Source: Micromonospora halotolerans (GTDB lineage Bacteria > Actinomycetota > Actinomycetes > Mycobacteriales > Micromonosporaceae). Taken from it: 64,000 bases of DNA. Under the pieces are notes generated by a model. It did not search any database and was not told the origin of the DNA. It saw only the letters and a list, made by a program, of their open reading frames with translations. The stretch's first letter is position 1. Each line of letters opens with the position of its first letter. The stretch is taken from positions 6,076,001 to 6,140,000 of the forward strand of contig NZ_CP134876.1 in assembly GCF_032108445.1 (NCBI RefSeq), read 5' to 3'. The position numbers and the translations under genes are program-made. Positions 61,958 through 64,000 of this stretch are shown piece by piece.

Positions 61958-62190
61958 TCAGGCGGTCGAAGGACGACAGTCGACCCAGTCGGTGATGAGC
62001 CGGCGCTCGGCGAGGAACCACCGGCCGCCCTGGCGGACGAAGGTGTCCTGGTAGCGGATCGACATGACCATGAGGTGCGCTGTCCCTCCTCGACCCAGAG
62101 GTCGTGCGCCAGACAGTAGGTTCTCCGGTGGCGCGCTCACCGTCGAGGATCACCGTGCCGTCCTCGTGCGTCCCCCAGCACGACCGCGGT
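61958..62190 (-). pseudogene. SnoaL/NTF2-like protein, frameshifted
   Basis: Three frames on the minus strand join into one SnoaL-like protein: GTVILDGERATGE, then YCLAHDLWVEEGQRT, then LMVMSIRYQDTFVRQGGRWF and LAERRLITDWVDCRP to a stop. Each junction needs one missing base, at an AACC run and at an ACCTC run, so two single-base deletions (or sequencing errors) break the gene. The 5' half before about 62190 could not be followed. Members of this family are small polyketide-cyclase-like enzymes. Confidence 0.65.
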
Positions 62191-62436
62191 CGTCCACCGG
62201 TCGGGCCACCGGCCTGCGGCCGTCGGCTGCCTGTCGGTCTCGAGTTCCGGGGTGAGTGCGGGCCGTCGAGCCAGCGGCGCGGCCGAGAGCAGCTAGCTCA
62301 CCGCCCAAGCTCCCGGAACGCTGGGTCGATGCACCCACTCGCCGTCGGGCCGAAGACACTGCCGGGCACGCTCCCTACCCGCGGACTGACGGTGACCGCG
62401 CCCTCATCCCCGGCCTCTCGACAGTGGTGTGCAACG

Positions 62437-62808
62437 ATGGAAGGCGTGGGAACTGCGAAAACTGCGACGCCAGCCATCTCGCCCCTCGCTGGCGAGCCGA
62501 TCGAGCGTGCCGATGCCGAACGGCTCGCGGGAGTACTCAAGGCGTTCGCCGATCCGGCCCGGCTGCGACTGCTCAGTCTGATCCAGTCGGCTCCGCAGGG
62601 GGAGGCGTCCGTCAGTGACCTCACCGCGCCCCTCGGACTCTCCCAGCCGACCGTCAGTCACCACCTGCGGATCCTCACCGAGGCCGGCCTGATCGAGCGT
62701 GACAAGCGCGGCGTCTGGGCGTACTACCGGCTCGTGCCGTCCGCCATCGCGGCGGTCGCCGACCTGTTGACCCCACCCCGCAAGCGAGCAACGAAGAAGA
62801 CCCGCTGA
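62437..62808 (+). CDS. ArsR family transcriptional regulator
   Basis: A 123-residue winged-helix regulator. LAGVLKAFADPARLRLLSLI opens the domain; the recognition helix is LGLSQPTVSHHLRILTEAGL, and RGVWAYYRLVP is the wing. The usual ELCVCDL metal-binding cysteines are replaced by ASVSDLT, so it is not a classical arsenic sensor. ATG 62437 is chosen; no ribosome-binding site is evident, and the transcript may be leaderless. No neighbour suggests a target. Confidence 0.88.
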   Translation: MEGVGTAKTATPAISPLAGEPIERADAERLAGVLKAFADPARLRLLSLIQSAPQGEASVSDLTAPLGLSQPTVSHHLRILTEAGLIERDKRGVWAYYRLVPSAIAAVADLLTPPRKRATKKTR

Positions 62809-62995
62809 CCAGCGCCATCGAAGAGCGTCGCCGGCGCCGCCCTGCTTCAACCGACGCACTGTCTGGGGTCACCGCATCCCCAAGCTCCCAATCCGCTCCC
62901 CCGGCCTCCGTCAACCGGCTCACCGAGCCGAGCCAGCGACGCCTCGACGGCCATGACCGGCCCGCGTTCCTGGGAGGCAGCTGTCATGGTGGCCC

Positions 62996-63829
62996 GTGAT
63001 GCTCGCGACGTCAGACGCGCCGGACAACGTGTCGTTGGCGGCGCCTATGGTGTCGGCCATGACGTGGTACGAAGGGCTACCGCCGGGCATCCCTGAGGGC
63101 CGGTTGATGAAGCCATACAACGGCGCCACGCCGGTGTACTGGCTCTCCTCACGTCCCGCCGCAGCGGGTGATTGGTCCCGGTGGCGGGCCCAGCATCACC
63201 GAACCGGACTTTGGCCGCTGCTCGCGCTGCACGTCGAGGGCGAGGACGAACCGTTCGGCATCGACGCCGAATACGACCGCATCACCACGATTGAGCACCA
63301 CGACAGCGGTGTGGTCCTCGGCGAATGGTGGCAGTGGATTACCAAGGACGACCTCGACCAAGAAGCCGCCACCAACCTCGGCTACCTCAATCCGGTCGGT
63401 GCACGATGGCCCGGCCTCACACCTGACCCGGATCGGCAAGGCCCGGTGGAGCGCTTCGCCGACCAGTACGCCGACGTACCCTGCACCAGCCCGGCGCGCC
63501 TCGCGCTGGTCCCCGCGACCGACGGCGCACATGCATTGACAGAGATCGGCTGGACCGGGCCGCTCAACCACGACAACGACACCGCCCGCTTCGCCGCCGT
63601 TGCCCGCGACTGGCAGCGCCGGTTCGGGGCCACGGTCGTCGGGCTGAGCTTCGACACCCTTCACTTGAGCATCGCCGCGCCACCGGTCACCCTCGACCTG
63701 GCCCTGCAGGTGACCGCCGAACACTTCGCGTTCTGCCCGGACAACATCTGGCAGAGCCACACCGACACCTTCCCGAAGTATGCCGAAGCGATCATGGGCT
63801 TGAACTGCTGGAGCTTCTGGTGGGACTGA
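62996..63829 (+). CDS. DUF4253 domain protein
   Basis: A protein of up to 277 residues. The C-terminal half fits DUF4253: RLALVPATDGAHALTEIGW, WQRRFGATVVGLSFDTLHLS, and AEHFAFCPDNIWQS. The start is uncertain: GTG 62996 gives the longest form, while ATGs at 63047 and 63059 (MTWYEGLPPG) are equally plausible; no good ribosome-binding site distinguishes them. Function unknown; such genes are often near toxin-immunity loci, but none is visible here. The remaining 170 bases of the window contain nothing supported. Confidence 0.75.
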   Translation: MMLATSDAPDNVSLAAPMVSAMTWYEGLPPGIPEGRLMKPYNGATPVYWLSSRPAAAGDWSRWRAQHHRTGLWPLLALHVEGEDEPFGIDAEYDRITTIEHHDSGVVLGEWWQWITKDDLDQEAATNLGYLNPVGARWPGLTPDPDRQGPVERFADQYADVPCTSPARLALVPATDGAHALTEIGWTGPLNHDNDTARFAAVARDWQRRFGATVVGLSFDTLHLSIAAPPVTLDLALQVTAEHFAFCPDNIWQSHTDTFPKYAEAIMGLNCWSFWWD

Positions 63830-64000
63830 CCCCGCGATCGAGGCAGCGCGCTCGGAAGGGCCGCGACGGCGATCACCGCGCTGGCAGCAGCAACCACCCG
63901 GACCCCCGCAAATGTGCTCCGATCGACGGATGAGCCGCCAAGTCCGTGACCAGCCTTGGTAGCCGTACCCCCAAGCCGTACGCCCATGCAGCATGGCGCT

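Noticed and set aside
62437..62808. Arsenic-sensing ArsR
   Set aside because: The metal-binding cysteines of arsenic sensors are missing and no ars genes are near.

Overview
The window is about 64 kb of very GC-rich chromosomal DNA from an actinobacterium. GTG and TTG starts are frequent, operons are tightly overlapped, and Tat and lipoprotein signals, NarL-type signalling and subtilase/M14 secreted peptidases are present. The overall flavour is Micromonosporaceae (Micromonospora-like); this is an inference from composition and gene content, since no rRNA or other marker gene is present. No tRNA, rRNA, CRISPR array or intact mobile element was seen.

Region 1 (1-15.4 kb) is an amino-acid and peptide catabolism island. 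Six plus-strand genes, most with overlapping start and stop codons, encode an aldehyde dehydrogenase (cut by the window edge), the two subunits of an aconitase-X type dehydratase, an ornithine-cyclodeaminase-family reductase and a three-component flavin/iron-sulfur dehydrogenase. Together they look like hydroxyproline degradation. A GntR regulator (7350-8030) diverges from a DUF1275 membrane protein. A minus-strand operon then runs from a peptide-binding lipoprotein through OppB, OppC, OppD and OppF to a gamma-glutamyltransferase. GTATAC-centred palindromes lie beside the GntR gene and in front of the peptide-binding protein, which ties the transporter to the regulator.

Region 2 (15.7-32.4 kb) is mixed: a secreted NagZ-like GH3 enzyme with a secreted EEP-fold hydrolase, several unknown proteins, DUF2267, a large secreted subtilase with a clear terminator, a two-component system diverging from a membrane protein, an SDR, an aminoglycoside-phosphotransferase-like kinase, and several gene remnants (an SDR/DUF1330 chimera, an IS701-type transposase fragment and a decayed ORF).

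Region 3 (32.7-54.0 kb) is the most interesting part: a sugar or glycoside utilisation island of about 21 kb. It contains a Tat-exported GH10 xylanase, an ABC sugar importer (binding protein plus two permeases, no ATPase), four Gfo/Idh/MocA oxidoreductases, a cupin with mannose-6-phosphate-isomerase character, an amidohydrolase, a Rieske ferredoxin, an AraC regulator, a LacI regulator, a zinc alcohol dehydrogenase, an unusual 691-residue glycosidase-like protein, a xylose-isomerase-like TIM barrel, a PhyH dioxygenase, a nucleoside hydrolase and a ThuA protein. Six copies of a 14-bp palindrome related to GCAAATCGATTTGC stand in front of the GH10 gene, between the amidohydrolase and Rieske genes, in front of the ABC importer, between AraC and LacI, and in front of the Gfo/Idh and ThuA operons. 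This makes one LacI regulon. The enzyme mix (Gfo/Idh, TIM-barrel isomerase, ThuA, PhyH) fits oxidative, keto-sugar type glycoside breakdown rather than simple hydrolysis; that reading is inference.

Region 4 (54-64 kb) holds remnants (CDF transporter, an Eda-KdgK operon scar, a SnoaL-like frameshifted gene), small lipoprotein or membrane-anchored unknowns, a TetR regulator with two near-identical operators in front of an alpha/beta hydrolase, a secreted M14 zinc carboxypeptidase with an inserted domain, an ArsR regulator and a DUF4253 protein.
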